Assembly (NCBI GenBank): GCA_977017575.1
Contig: CDRNVI010000063.1
Span: forward strand, 310,001-374,000
Direction: 5' to 3'
Source of the DNA: Paramoeba atlantica
Taxonomy: Eukaryota; Discosea
Length of the DNA stretch: 64,000 nt
Of the stretch, positions 30,819-39,365 are shown in pieces (position 1 is the stretch's first letter; every line of letters begins with the position of its first letter). The position numbers and the translations under genes are program-made. The notes beneath the pieces are model-generated. The model ran no database searches, was not told the origin of the DNA, and saw only the letters and a program-made list of their open reading frames with translations.

Positions 30819-31427
30819 CTACGTTGCCTTCCGCTTCAATGCATCTTCTATTATATTTCGTATTTCGTCTTCCTCTCTACGGTCACGGGATCTTATCCGA
30901 GTGCGAGCAGCCTCCATTCTTTCTAGTTCCTCTTCAGAATTCGCTGTTCCTTTGCGCCAAACTACTTTCATCTGAGTACGTCGCAATCGAATTTTCTCCC
31001 CGGCGCTGGAGCAAGCGGATTGAGAGTCTGGTGGACATTGGTAAGCCAAAGATTCTTTATGACTTGTGACATTAATGTTCGCTGCGTGAACAGTATTATT
31101 TTTTGCATCTATAACCGTTTGTGCAAGAACTGGAAGCTCTTTTAGTTCTTCGTCCGCTTCGTGTGCTAATCGTCGACTATCGCTATTACGAGCAATGGAA
31201 TGCATCTGGCTCTTAGGTAGAACATTCGCTGTCCGTAACTTTTCGCTCGAGGTGGGTGAAACATGCGCTCTGCTGGGCTTTCCGCCTCGTAACACTTTTT
31301 GTGCTTCTCGGGTCACTTTTGTGCCAAAGCGTCCATCATTTTCCCACAAGCTGGAGCGAAATACAGGTAGGACTCGGCGTGATCGGTCTCCTAACGGGTG
31401 CGCTAAGGGTGGAATATCTTGAGGCAT
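30819..31427 (-). CDS. Hypothetical protein, 202 residues
   Basis: A hydrophilic, Arg/Glu-rich protein starting MPQDIPPLAHPLGDRSRRVL. The segment VFRSSLWENDGRFGTK looks conserved-like, and the C-terminus (EEELERMEAARTRIRSRDRR) is predicted helical. No domain recognised. It is on the host strand between the helical-repeat protein and iPGM, which supports a real gene. Nuclear or cytoplasmic RNA-related function would be a guess. Confidence 0.6.
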   Translation of the reverse strand: MPQDIPPLAHPLGDRSRRVLPVFRSSLWENDGRFGTKVTREAQKVLRGGKPSRAHVSPTSSEKLRTANVLPKSQMHSIARNSDSRRLAHEADEELKELPVLAQTVIDAKNNTVHAANINVTSHKESLAYQCPPDSQSACSSAGEKIRLRRTQMKVVWRKGTANSEEELERMEAARTRIRSRDRREEDEIRNIIEDALKRKAT

Positions 31428-31780
31428 TGATTCATATGACAGCAGTTACTAGTGTCCAAAAACGATTAACAAACTGTTAAGTCCTTTTTATTGTTTTATT
31501 CTCTTTTTTTGCACGCTACCTCATTCTTTACAAATAGCATGTCGTATTTTTTCCCACAAAACGTGTCGTAAAGACTTACAATTTAATTATCTTCAATACT
31601 ACAATAATCTACTTTTACAACAGCACTACAGCTTCGTTCCATTAGGAATAGCAAAACTGTTTTCGCAGGCCCAAACTAGCCCAGAGCACATGCCCAAATG
31701 ATTTGAGATTCCCAAATGATTCTGGATTTGAAATCCAGAATCGTACGCCCATGATATTCTCCCGTTTCATAACCATCTCC
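31428..31780. other. Spacer between iPGM and the 202-residue gene
   Basis: 353 bp, A/T-rich, with an imperfect palindrome at about 31703-31745 (GAGATTCCCAAATGATTCTG / GGATTTGAAATCC). No gene. Confidence 0.45.
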
Positions 31781-33460
31781 CTACTCGGAAGGCTTTTCAA
31801 GGTTTAGCAATGAAGATTCATAATCTTCAGGGGCTTCAAATCCGAGCATCTCTATGAAGGTAGCTGTGATGTTTGCAAGTCCCGCTTTCTCGAGGTTGCC
31901 TCTCAATGAGACAAAATCAGGTAGTGCCGGTCCCCCAATCAGGACAGGCACGGGCGCAAGAGTGTGTGACGTAAGCGGAATAACCTTGTCGGTATTTGGA
32001 TACATCTTTGGAGTACCATCCGAGTTCCTCTGAACCATGTCGTCTGCATTGCCATGGTCAGCAGTGATAAGAAAGGAGCCTTTTACCTCCTCGACACAGT
32101 CAAGAAGCTCATGCAATACCTTGTCAACGGTCTCCATCGCTGCCACGGTGGCAGCCATGTCTCCCGTATGCCCCACCATGTCACCATTCGCAAAATTAAT
32201 TCGCACAAGATCGTATTTCCCGCTTCGTAGCGCGTTGACGGCAACACCACAAATTTCCGCCGCCTTCATTGTGGGCTTTTCGTTAAACACACAACAGTCA
32301 CTTGGGATTTCTACGTACGTCTCCAAATCAGCCGAGAATTTGCCACTCCGGTTGCCGTTCCAAAAATATGTCACGTGACCAAACTTTTGAGTCTCGCTGC
32401 ATGCAAGCAGACGCACCCCGCTGGCCGCGAGGTACGCCCCACTGGAGCGCTCGATCAACGGAGGGGGAACACAGTAGTACTCCGGGATACGCATATCCCC
32501 ATCATACTGCATCATACCCGCGAAGTGGACCTTCGGGACTACACCACGGTCAAACTTATCAAAGGAGGCATCGCTGGAGAACGTCCGACACAATTCCAGT
32601 ACCCGGTCTCCTCGAAAGTTAAAACACAGCACCGCATCCCCATCCTGAATCCGCCCCACCGGTCCTTCCTCATTCGTCACACAAAACGGAGGCAGGTACT
32701 GATCCGAACTCGCCGCATTCTCCCTTCGAAACGTCTCCAGAGCCTCCGGGACACTCCCAAACGCCCGCGCGTTCCCATGCACGTGGGCATCCCACCCACG
32801 CTGCACAATCCCCCAATCCGCCTCATACCGGTCCATGGTGACATACATCCGTCCCCCACCGGAGGCGATCTTGGCATCCGGGAACTCCCGCAGCACCTCC
32901 TCGAGCTCCTCCGTGTAGCTCTCCGCGGTGTGGTCGGGCACGTCCCGTCCGTCAAACAACACATGGAGCCGCAGCTTCGTGGCCCCATCCGCGTGGGCCT
33001 GTCGGAGTAGAGCGTACAGATGTCTCGTGTGACTGTGCACACCGCCGTCGCTGAGGAGACCGATCAGGTGGAGTGTGGCCCCGGGGGCTTGGAAGGCGAC
33101 TCTTAAGTGGTCGTACCCGTGACTGTGCCACAGGGTGCCGTGGGTGAGGGCGTGGTTCACCAGGGTCGCCCCCTGGGGGATCACGCGACCACAGCCCATG
33201 GTGTTGTGCCCGACCTCGCTGTTCCCCATGTCGTTGTCGGAGGGGAGACCGACAGCGACCCCGTGGGCTTTTACGGTAGTGCTACGGGTGGGGTGGGCGA
33301 GGAGACGGTCGAGGGTGGGGGTGGAGGCGAGGTGGATGGCATCGTAGGCGTCCCCAGGACCGACCCCGACACCATCTAGGATGACGAGGAGGAGGGGGCC
33401 GGAGGGGGAGGGGAGGGTGGGATGGGGGCGTAGGCGAAGAGAGGGGGTGGGGGAAGGCAT
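31781..33460 (-). CDS. iPGM: Cofactor-independent phosphoglycerate mutase
   Basis: 559 residues, the length of plant/kinetoplastid-type iPGM. It interconverts 3- and 2-phosphoglycerate in glycolysis using two Mn/Co ions. VILDGVGVGPGD near the start carries the first metal Asp; MGNSEVGHN holds the phospho-acceptor Ser; DGRDVPD, GGRMYVTMDRYEADW, CFNFRGDR, RINFANGDMVGHTG and ITADHGNADDM complete the metal and substrate sites. The frame is open to 33637, but I start at 33460: conservation begins about 20 residues later and a C/T tract (CCCTCCTCCTCCTCT) touches this ATG. No glycosomal C-terminal signal (ends LEKPSE). The N-terminal half is far richer in G+C than the rest. Confidence 0.96.
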   Translation of the reverse strand: MPSPTPSLRLRPHPTLPSPSGPLLLVILDGVGVGPGDAYDAIHLASTPTLDRLLAHPTRSTTVKAHGVAVGLPSDNDMGNSEVGHNTMGCGRVIPQGATLVNHALTHGTLWHSHGYDHLRVAFQAPGATLHLIGLLSDGGVHSHTRHLYALLRQAHADGATKLRLHVLFDGRDVPDHTAESYTEELEEVLREFPDAKIASGGGRMYVTMDRYEADWGIVQRGWDAHVHGNARAFGSVPEALETFRRENAASSDQYLPPFCVTNEEGPVGRIQDGDAVLCFNFRGDRVLELCRTFSSDASFDKFDRGVVPKVHFAGMMQYDGDMRIPEYYCVPPPLIERSSGAYLAASGVRLLACSETQKFGHVTYFWNGNRSGKFSADLETYVEIPSDCCVFNEKPTMKAAEICGVAVNALRSGKYDLVRINFANGDMVGHTGDMAATVAAMETVDKVLHELLDCVEEVKGSFLITADHGNADDMVQRNSDGTPKMYPNTDKVIPLTSHTLAPVPVLIGGPALPDFVSLRGNLEKAGLANITATFIEMLGFEAPEDYESSLLNLEKPSE

Positions 33461-33496
33461 AGAGGAGGAGGAGGGAAAGAAGGGAGGGTGGAGTGA

Positions 33497-33559
33497 ATGT
33501 GAGAGAGAAAAAAGGATTTGGAAGTTTGTGGAGAGTTGTTTTTGTGTGAAGCTACTACG
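33497..33559. repeat. iPGM leader segment duplicated at 38323-38384
   Basis: AATGTGAGAGAGAAAAAAGG through TGTGTGAAGCTACTAC in the iPGM 5' leader is nearly identical to 38323-38384. About 62 bp is shared with two or three differences. Confidence 0.85.
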
Positions 33560-33713
33560 TAAGCTACCTACAAGCCAGGGGTCCGAATAACTATGAAATT
33601 TTATTGAGGGAGATACTACTCCCTCGCTACCCAGCATTAATAAAACTTGGCTCGAAATTTGGCCCGAAATTTTTTTTCCGGAAAATGTTCTTTCGCAAAG
33701 AACGAAAGGCAGC

Positions 33714-33960
33714 TCTACAAATAGATAGTTAGAAAAGAAAAACGCACCTTTTGGACGACTCGAGACCCCCGTCTTCAGAAGCGATTTGCAAAGCCCGATT
33801 TGCCACGTATGCTTTTTTCAACAGGAAGCTTGGGATACGCAAGACCGTAGAGGAAGGAGGAGGCGCAAGGCAAAAAGCAGAAGGCGGAGCCTTCTGCCTT
33901 TTTGCCGCAGCGAAGACGACTTCCTCGCGTGGAAAGCTGTAAGGAGTACTAGGGAACATG
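33714..33960 (-). mobile_element. Inverted fragment of the Tc1/mariner-like element
   Basis: Reverse complement of 35340-35560 with about 90 percent identity (shared blocks GACTCGAGACCCCCGTCTTC, GAAGCGATTTGCAAA, CAAGACCGTAGAGGAAGGAG). It is followed by MITE copy 1 at the same junction as in the other copy. Coding content is a fragment of the transposase region only, and its terminal repeat is missing. Confidence 0.75.
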
Positions 33961-33970
33961 TTTTTACTAT

Positions 33971-34149
33971 GTAACCCAGGGTAAAGTGGACGAGGGAGAT
34001 ACCAACAGTGTAGGTGCGGCAGTTTTCACAGGAAAAACGGTATCTCCCTTATGGCATTAAGACAAGCGACTAAAAAGGTAGAGACGCCGTTTTTCCTGTG
34101 GAAACTGCCGCCCCTACACTGTTGGTATCTCCCTCGTCCCCTTTACCCT
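33971..34149. mobile_element. MITE of family GTAACCCAGG, copy 1
   Basis: Inverted ends of about 75 bp (GTAACCCAGGGTAAAGTGGA and GGGAGATACCAACAG... mirrored at the right end to CTTTACCCT). The centre has GGCATTAAGACAAGC. The right end lacks the last GGGTTAC. The left arm reads on to the end of the inverted Tc1/mariner fragment. Confidence 0.85.
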
Positions 34150-34157
34150 AAAATTTT

Positions 34158-34215
34158 ATTGCGGTGGTTGTATAACTACATCTCTACTCTCGATTATTGA
34201 AAGAGTGACCAAAAC
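34158..34215 (+). repeat. Hairpin-ended repeat, copy C (terminus only)
   Basis: ATTGCGGTGGTTGTATAACTAC, then CTCTACTCTCGATTATTGAA and AGTGACCAAAACAGT; only the first 58 bp of the family remain. It starts 9 bp after MITE copy 1. Confidence 0.65.
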
Positions 34216-34435
34216 AGTTACCGTGCGCGTAAAAATTGAGGCATAATATTAATTAGTGCAGGACGTTTTTGAAAGCAAATTACTTCACTAATTTCTACTG
34301 CACTAATTTTTGCGAGTCTTATTATTAATTTTTTCTTAAGAGATCAATGAGAGTAACAAGACAAAGGACAAGACAAAGATAACAAAAAGAGCCCACAGCA
34401 AAGCAATGATTAGAGAAATACATTATATAATGTGC

Positions 34436-34863
34436 TGATTCGAAGAGAAGAAGAAGACACGGAGGGCTCTGCAGGGACAACCGTTAGGGTAGAGTCTCAG
34501 GTCACCGACCTTCATCGTCTTGCTACCCCCTTCCCAGACGGCACTCGACGCCTTGCGGCCCGAGCACGGATACCCAACCGTAGCTACCAGGACGGGCGTC
34601 CACCCCGTTGCATCGTGTAGGCTGTGTCTCAAGCCTCCTTTGCGTAGGCAGCTCGCAATTTAGCGGCTGCGCTGGAGCCTGGTTCAGCTCGGCGGTTCCG
34701 GGTCGGTCCTCCAGGGGAGCGGGGTTGGGTGTGGGCCTTGAAGGCACTCCTGATCGCTTTCCCTTTTTAGTGAGGCCGCCAGGTTGCGAGTTTTGTCGAT
34801 AGCGGGAATCGAACCCCCAACCTGCAGGTTGTAAGGCCCACCGTCTACCAACTACGCCCGCAC
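34436..34863 (-). mobile_element. tRNA-derived SINE candidate
   Basis: On the minus strand a tRNA-like head begins GCGGGCGTAGTTGGTAGACG, contains an A-box (TAGTTGGTAGACGG, 34841-34854) and a B-box (GGTTCGATTCC, 34805-34815), then runs into about 370 bp of unrelated G+C-rich sequence that ends near GTGTCTTCTTCTTCTC. The anticodon arm does not pair properly and no 3' acceptor half exists, so it is not a working tRNA. Pol III boxes plus a unique tail are the mark of a tRNA-derived SINE. No second copy is in the window to prove its ends. Confidence 0.55.
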
Positions 34864-35146
34864 CGCATTTTTTTTCTGATTCAGTATACGTACGTATGAA
34901 GAATACAAGTGCGAAGAAACGAGTACCGTCAAAATACTTCCTGTGACCCCCCCACCTTTATTATGGACACTTTTTCAGCTTTTGTCCATAATAAAGGGGG
35001 GGGGATGAAAAGGGTGTGAAAAAAATAAGGTTAGAGTGCATGCGGTTTTTCATCGGAAAGACGAGCGACGAAATTATGATCAGAAAACTGAACGTGTCAT
35101 ATTGTCAGACGAAAAAATATTTGATACACGAATTTTTGATACTAAC

Positions 35147-35330
35147 AACCCAGGGTAAAGTGGATGAGGGAGATACCAATAGTTTAGGTGCGGCAGTTTC
35201 CACAGGAAAAACGGTATCTCTACCTTTTTAGGCGCCTGTCTTCAGGCGATAAGGGAGATACCGTTTTTTCTGTGGAAACTGCCGCACCTACACTATTGGT
35301 ATCTCCCTCGTCCACTTTACCCTGGGTTAC
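35147..35330. mobile_element. MITE of family GTAACCCAGG, copy 2
   Basis: AACCCAGGGTAAAGTGGATG at the left and its inverse ending CCTGGGTTAC at the right; inner arms GGGAGATACCAATAG and ACGGTATCTC also pair. It sits within the Tc1/mariner-like element at the same junction as copy 1 (next to AGTAAAAACATGTTCC). Confidence 0.88.
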
Positions 35331-35339
35331 ACAGTAAAA

Positions 35340-35791
35340 ACATGTTCCCTAGGACTCCTTAGAGCTTCCCACGCGAGGAAGTCGTCGTCGCTGCGGAAAG
35401 GCTCCACCTTCTGCTTTTGGCCTTGCGCCTCCTCCTTCCTCTACGGTCTTGCGTATCCCACACTTCCTGTTGAAAAAAGCATATGCGGCAAAATGGGGTT
35501 TGCAAATCGCTTCCGAAGACGGGGGTCTCGAGTCGTCCAAAAGGTACGTTTTTCTTTCTTAAAAGCCGAATGAAAGAAATTTTACAAAATTGCCCTCTCA
35601 ATTCACCAGATCTTTCCCCCATAGAAAATGTATGGTACATGGTCCAAGTGGCCGTGGACGAACTTGCTCCGTCGGATAAGCCTTCTTTCATACGCTGTGT
35701 AAAAAACGAGCGGTGTAGATTGCCACAAAAAGTGATTGATAGGACGGTGTTTGGATTGATAGGACGCTATTTTCTCCTTTGTGTGATGTGA
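35340..35791 (+). pseudogene. Tc1/mariner transposase, C-terminal fragment
   Basis: The frame at 35564-35791 contains CPLNSPDLSPIENVWYMVQ, the hallmark of the third catalytic block of Tc1/mariner DDE/D transposases (NSPDLNPIENLW), followed by a helical tail with several Cys/Arg. The upstream part (35340-35560) reads in another frame as FLLKKAYAAKWGLQIAS and has lost recognisable first and second Asp motifs. At least one frameshift separates the two. Its own TIR family lies at 34941 and 35951. Confidence 0.8.
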
Positions 35792-36184
35792 AAGCTGACG
35801 AAATTACCTTGCTACAGATGCCCTAAAATACAGAAAAAAAGACGGAAAAAAAGTGGCAAAAAAATATGGCCCCCCTCCGCGGCGCCCGGTCGGATTTGTC
35901 CATAATAAAGGGGGGGGATACCCCCTGTCCATATTAAAGGGGGGGTCACAGTATTAACAATAATAATAATTAACGGAATGTTTTTTTGGACGGAAATTAT
36001 TCCGTTAATTATTACTCTTGCTTTTGTTGATTGCAAGTATCCACCTGTATGATTAAAGTAAAACAGTAGAAATCGGGAAACATTCACGAATAACAAGCAA
36101 AGATAAGAAAAATAGCTATTTTTTGACGATAAGAAAAGTCGTTTTCTTGCACGAGTGTTTTCAAACTGCGCACGAGCGGCCGAA

Positions 36185-36385
36185 GTTGTTAGTGGGAAGC
36201 AATTTGCGAAGCCATAGGGGGTAGTATGGCGAGGACCCGCGTGCGCGGAACTGAGCCACACGCGGCGTTGTTAGTGGGAAGCAATTTGCGAAGCCGTAGG
36301 GGGTGGTATGGCGAGGGCCCGCGTGAGCGGGCCTGAGCCATACGCGGCGTTGTTAGTGGGAAACAATCTGCGAAGCCCGATGTAC
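36185..36385 (+). repeat. 82-bp tandem repeat (about 2.4 copies)
   Basis: GTTGTTAGTGGGAAGCAATT begins at 36185, 36267 and 36349. Units carry CCCGCGTGCGCGG-like G+C hairpins. Within a non-genic island. Confidence 0.85.
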
Positions 36386-36430
36386 GCGCACTAAAACATC
36401 CGCTTTTTGCCCGATGAAAACATATTTCTG

Positions 36431-36523
36431 GAAAACAAAAGTGTGGGCGGAGGGAAAAGTAGAAAACAAAAGTGTGGGCGGAGGGAAAAGTGGAAAACAA
36501 AAGTGTGGGCGGAGGGAAAAGTA
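36431..36523 (+). repeat. 31-bp tandem repeat, three copies
   Basis: GAAAACAAAAGTGTGGGCGG followed by AGGGAAAAGT repeats three times at 36431, 36462 and 36493. Confidence 0.9.
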
Positions 36524-36639
36524 ACCTGAGCGTGAAGAAAATTTTCTGAAAAAAGCGTCGAAAAGCGGAAGAATATCAGAAAAAACGTTTTTGGAAAAAC
36601 AATTAAGCGCCGCTTCGCGGCACCTATATGCACCTAACC

Positions 36640-36697
36640 CAAAATTCAACACTACATAGGGGGGGTTGAGCACTCAATAGTAAATAGGGGGGGACAG
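36640..36697. mobile_element. Solo end of a C-tract/foldback element
   Basis: CACTACATAGGGGGGGTTGAG then CAATAGTAAATAGGGGGGGACAG followed by TA: same end architecture as 29700-30016 (C-tract plus inner foldback) with different outer bases. No partner end found nearby; the rest is missing. Confidence 0.55.
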
Positions 36698-37087
36698 TAT
36701 TTCAATGATTTTTACTAAATTCCTAACAAAATTTAAGCGTCAAGAGATCTATCTTGTGACTTCTGCGGATACGTCTTAATCAATTCATCCTTTCACGGTG
36801 ACGTCGTTTGTTTTCTTCAGGAGAGAAATGCTTTGAATTTTGTTGATGAACAGACCGACCACTGACTTAAATTTTTGGGAAGATTTTGGTGAAAATCTAA
36901 ATGAAAAATATTTATTCCGCTAAATATTATTCCGTTAATTTTTATCCCAATGATTTTTATTCCGTTAAGTACTTTGACGGTAGTACGAAGAAACAAATTT
37001 AAGTATTGTCCGTGTCAAAGAGCAGTTTATGTAAAAAAAAGCATTCAAAAAGCTAAAAATATTGGCTTCGCCTGCTTCAAAAAATGA
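36698..37087. other. Non-genic spacer downstream of LRR gene 1
   Basis: A/T-rich DNA with several TATTCCGTTAA/TTATTCCG motifs (36917-36970; also at 35998-36012). No gene. Confidence 0.4.
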
Positions 37088-37813
37088 TTAGCTAAGCGAC
37101 GCTGAGATTCTCTCTATGCCTGTTCCATGTATTTCCAGGATTCTTAGAGAAGAGGGGAACTTTGTGTCGTCAAGTGAACCACAAAGATCCTTGTTCCCAA
37201 ACAAATACATCTCAAATAGGCTTTGCGAACGGAATAGAGGCTCAAAAACAAAAATACCATTAAAGCAATTGTTTTGTAAGGCAATCGTGCGCAACTTCGC
37301 GGGAATATTTATAAAACAAGGAGTTCCACTAAGTTGGTTGTCAGAAATATACAAATAAACTAACGCAGCAGGTAAGGAATGAAATGCCACAGAACCGAGG
37401 AAGCAATTGTAACTTAAGTTAAGAAGATCTATCGTGTCAGGTAAATTGGTAAGATCTGGCGTTCCTATAAATTTGTTAGTCCATATTGAAAGATAAGTTA
37501 ATCTGGGCGGAAGGAGTGAAAAATCCGTTTCACCGCAAAGTTCATTGAGATGGAAGTTAATTGACTTGATTGATTCGAGTAGGAACGCCCATTCGAGAGG
37601 GCCAGAAAGTGAGGCTTCATCCCAGTATATTTTTTCTACCTTGTCCTGATCATCACAGGTCACCCGGTCCCATTCGCAAACAGGCGTGTGCGTATTCCAA
37701 GACGAAGGTGTACCTTGCACATTTTTAAGGAATTGTACCATCTGATATTCTTGCGGAAATTGAGTACCTCGGACTTTGTGAGACCGCATGCCTGTTGAGT
37801 TTTGCTCAGTCAT
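37088..37813 (-). CDS. Leucine-rich-repeat protein 1, 241 residues
   Basis: After an N-terminal cap (MRSHKVRGTQFPQEYQMVQF) comes W......C.WDRVTCD, the plant-type LRR cap with a W..C..C pattern, then about seven LRR units of the form LPPRLTYLSIWTNKFIGTP, with L..L.L..N spacing. No signal peptide or membrane anchor. It shares the cap layout with LRR gene 2 (SYRVRG, ..EY..). These LRRs usually mediate protein binding. The gene is flanked on both sides by mobile elements. The first ATG at 37813 was chosen; ATG at 37789 is an alternative. Confidence 0.8.
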   Translation of the reverse strand: MTEQNSTGMRSHKVRGTQFPQEYQMVQFLKNVQGTPSSWNTHTPVCEWDRVTCDDQDKVEKIYWDEASLSGPLEWAFLLESIKSINFHLNELCGETDFSLLPPRLTYLSIWTNKFIGTPDLTNLPDTIDLLNLSYNCFLGSVAFHSLPAALVYLYISDNQLSGTPCFINIPAKLRTIALQNNCFNGIFVFEPLFRSQSLFEMYLFGNKDLCGSLDDTKFPSSLRILEIHGTGIERISASLS

Positions 37814-37883
37814 CCTGGGCCGAAAGCTAAAGTAGAAGCTAAATAATTCTTTTTTGTTTAAATTAGGACTGCTTTGCCGGAAT

Positions 37884-37946
37884 ATTGTGACCCTCCCCCT
37901 TTAATACAGACAGATTTTTGGACTTTGTCCGTATTAAGAGGGGGTA
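37884..37946. mobile_element. Solo end of a C-tract/foldback element
   Basis: TTGTGACCCTCCCCCTTTAA then ACAGACAG ... CTTTGTCCGTATTAAGAGGGGG; the TA before it fits a TA-targeting insertion. Very like the left end at 34941 but with no matching right end. Confidence 0.6.
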
Positions 37947-38027
37947 CTAAAGATGAGAAAAATATGAGAAAAATTGTAGAATCCTTTTTCCTTTTCTGAT
38001 CTCTTTTCTTCCCCCGGATTTGTGCCC

Positions 38028-38285
38028 ATGACTCGTCGCGCACACCGAAACCGGGGCTCCAAGGATTCACCCGGCGGGAACCACTCCCCCACACACACGA
38101 CCCTCCGAGGACCCTCTACCACCCCTCGAAGTCGTGAACCCAGCCCCCACGACGGCAGCGGCGTGGTGGAGCTACGCCAGCTTTTCATTGATGAGCTGAG
38201 GAAGGTGAGGCCAGACCTCGACGTCAAACTCAAACAGAAGAGACAGGCACGCGACTGCGACTTTTGCGGTTCTTCGTTTGTCTGA
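38028..38285 (+). other. Doubtful plus-strand ORF, 85 residues
   Basis: MTRRAHRNRGSKDSPGGNHS start, then a Ser/Pro/Arg-rich run, a helical VVELRQLFIDELRKV and a terminal CDFC pair. It is not recognised and lies in repeat-rich DNA; may be an exapted fragment. Confidence 0.25.
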
Positions 38286-38322
38286 GCTGCCTCGACCTCC
38301 GATCGGAAAAGCGGAACGTAAT

Positions 38323-38384
38323 GTGAGAGAGAAAAAAGGATTTGGAAGTTTGTGGGGAGTTGTTCTTGTGTGAAGCTACTACAA
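38323..38384. repeat. Duplicate of the iPGM leader segment
   Basis: AATGTGAGAGAGAAAAAAGG and GGAGTTGTTCTTGTGTGAAG match 33497-33559 in the same orientation. It abuts the end of hairpin-ended repeat copy D. Confidence 0.85.
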
Positions 38385-38386
38385 GA

Positions 38387-39117
38387 TTATAGCCAAAAAT
38401 AGCCGATTTTCGGGTACAAATGGGGTCATTTTCGCATATTTTTGCTCTCAGAGCACTAAATCCGACATTTGCGCGTGGGAAATCACTCGCAGGCATGAAT
38501 GAAAGCCTACCGAACGTATTGGGTAAAGAATACGACTCCAACCATACCATTCTTTCGACACAAAAATGCCCCTTTAGGTCCGAAAAATCCTTTTTCACCT
38601 TTTTTAGTCAAAAATGGGTCATTTTGAGGGGCGCACCACGGTTCGAAGAAGTGATACCTTGCGAAAACAACTGCGGAGAAAGCTAATGTAGGTCCCAAAC
38701 TATCAAAATACAATAGGGGAAACGATTTTGGAAAAATATTTTTTTTACTAATTTTTTTCGGCAAGTTGAAATTTTTTTCAAAATTTTATTTCCGAAAAAA
38801 TCCGAACTTGGCGGCCCCGTCCTGCGGATACACGGGGGGGTCGACCTCGGGTAGGGGGGTAGAAAATTCGCTCCAAGACCCCGGCTACGCTTTCTGCGGT
38901 TTTTTTTCGAAAACTAATTTTTTCGAAAAAATTTGCTCGACTCCCCCCTGGACTCCCCATTTTTTTCAATTTTTTTTTTCAGTTTTGGACCACCGGAGCC
39001 CCCTTTTATGTTTTTTTCTTCTATTATATTACTGTGTTCCTCTTTATATTTTCACTTTTTTTGTTCACTTTTTTTCAATAATCGAGGGTAGAGCGGTAGT
39101 TTTACAACCACCGCAAT
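38387..39117 (-). repeat. Hairpin-ended dispersed repeat, copy D (longest, inverse)
   Basis: Read on the minus strand it begins ATTGCGGTGGTTGTAAAACT, then the CCCTCGATTATTG block, GGGGGCTCCGGTGGTCC, G-tracts, and a distal part shared with copy B. Copy B is shorter at its far end. The conserved sharp end is at 39117. Confidence 0.75.
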
Positions 39118-39118
39118 T

Positions 39119-39352
39119 AACCGTAATATAATCCACTCGTAAATTAATAATTTTTGAACACACTTTTTGAGTAACTTTTAAGCACCCAAGCCATTGGATT
39201 CGTCTGTGATCATTTTATAAAGGTTTGTGCCTCGTATGAAAGTGAGGTCGATGGTGATAGACATGAAAAAAAGCATTTTGTTTCGGGGATAAAAATAATC
39301 TTAATTAAAAATAACCGTAATTAAAAATAACCGTAATATAATCCACTCGTAT
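39119..39352 (+). repeat. Direct repeats between hairpin-ended copies D and E
   Basis: AACCGTAATATAATCCACTC occurs at about 39120 and again at about 39329, with AACCGTAATTAAAAATAACC between. The repeats flank a 180-bp unique stretch. Confidence 0.75.
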
Positions 39353-39365
39353 TTGAATACTTCAC

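Larger units (their letters stand above)
34941..35951 (+). mobile_element. Tc1/mariner-like element with C-tract ends
   Basis: Inverted ends CTGTGACCCCCCCACCTTTA and TTAAAGGGGGGGTCACAG, each followed inside by a foldback (TTATGGACA ... TGTCCATAATAAAGGGGG). TA follows the right end. The interior has a transposase 3' part (35565-35790) and MITE copy 2 (35147-35330). It links the non-autonomous CTGTGAC family to a Tc1/mariner transposase. The upstream half of the transposase is missing or scrambled. Confidence 0.75.

Noticed and set aside
32375-33379. Plus-strand ORFs across iPGM
   Set aside because: The minus strand is a complete, well-conserved enzyme, so these are shadows.
33461-33637. N-terminal extension of iPGM as a targeting peptide
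   Set aside because: The segment matches a duplicated non-coding leader (38323-38384) and is mostly Ser/Pro/Phe from a C/T tract.
34799-34863. Functional tRNA gene (Val-UAC or Cys-GCA by loop text)
   Set aside because: The anticodon stem does not pair for either reading and there is no 3' acceptor strand; only the Pol III boxes are tRNA-like.
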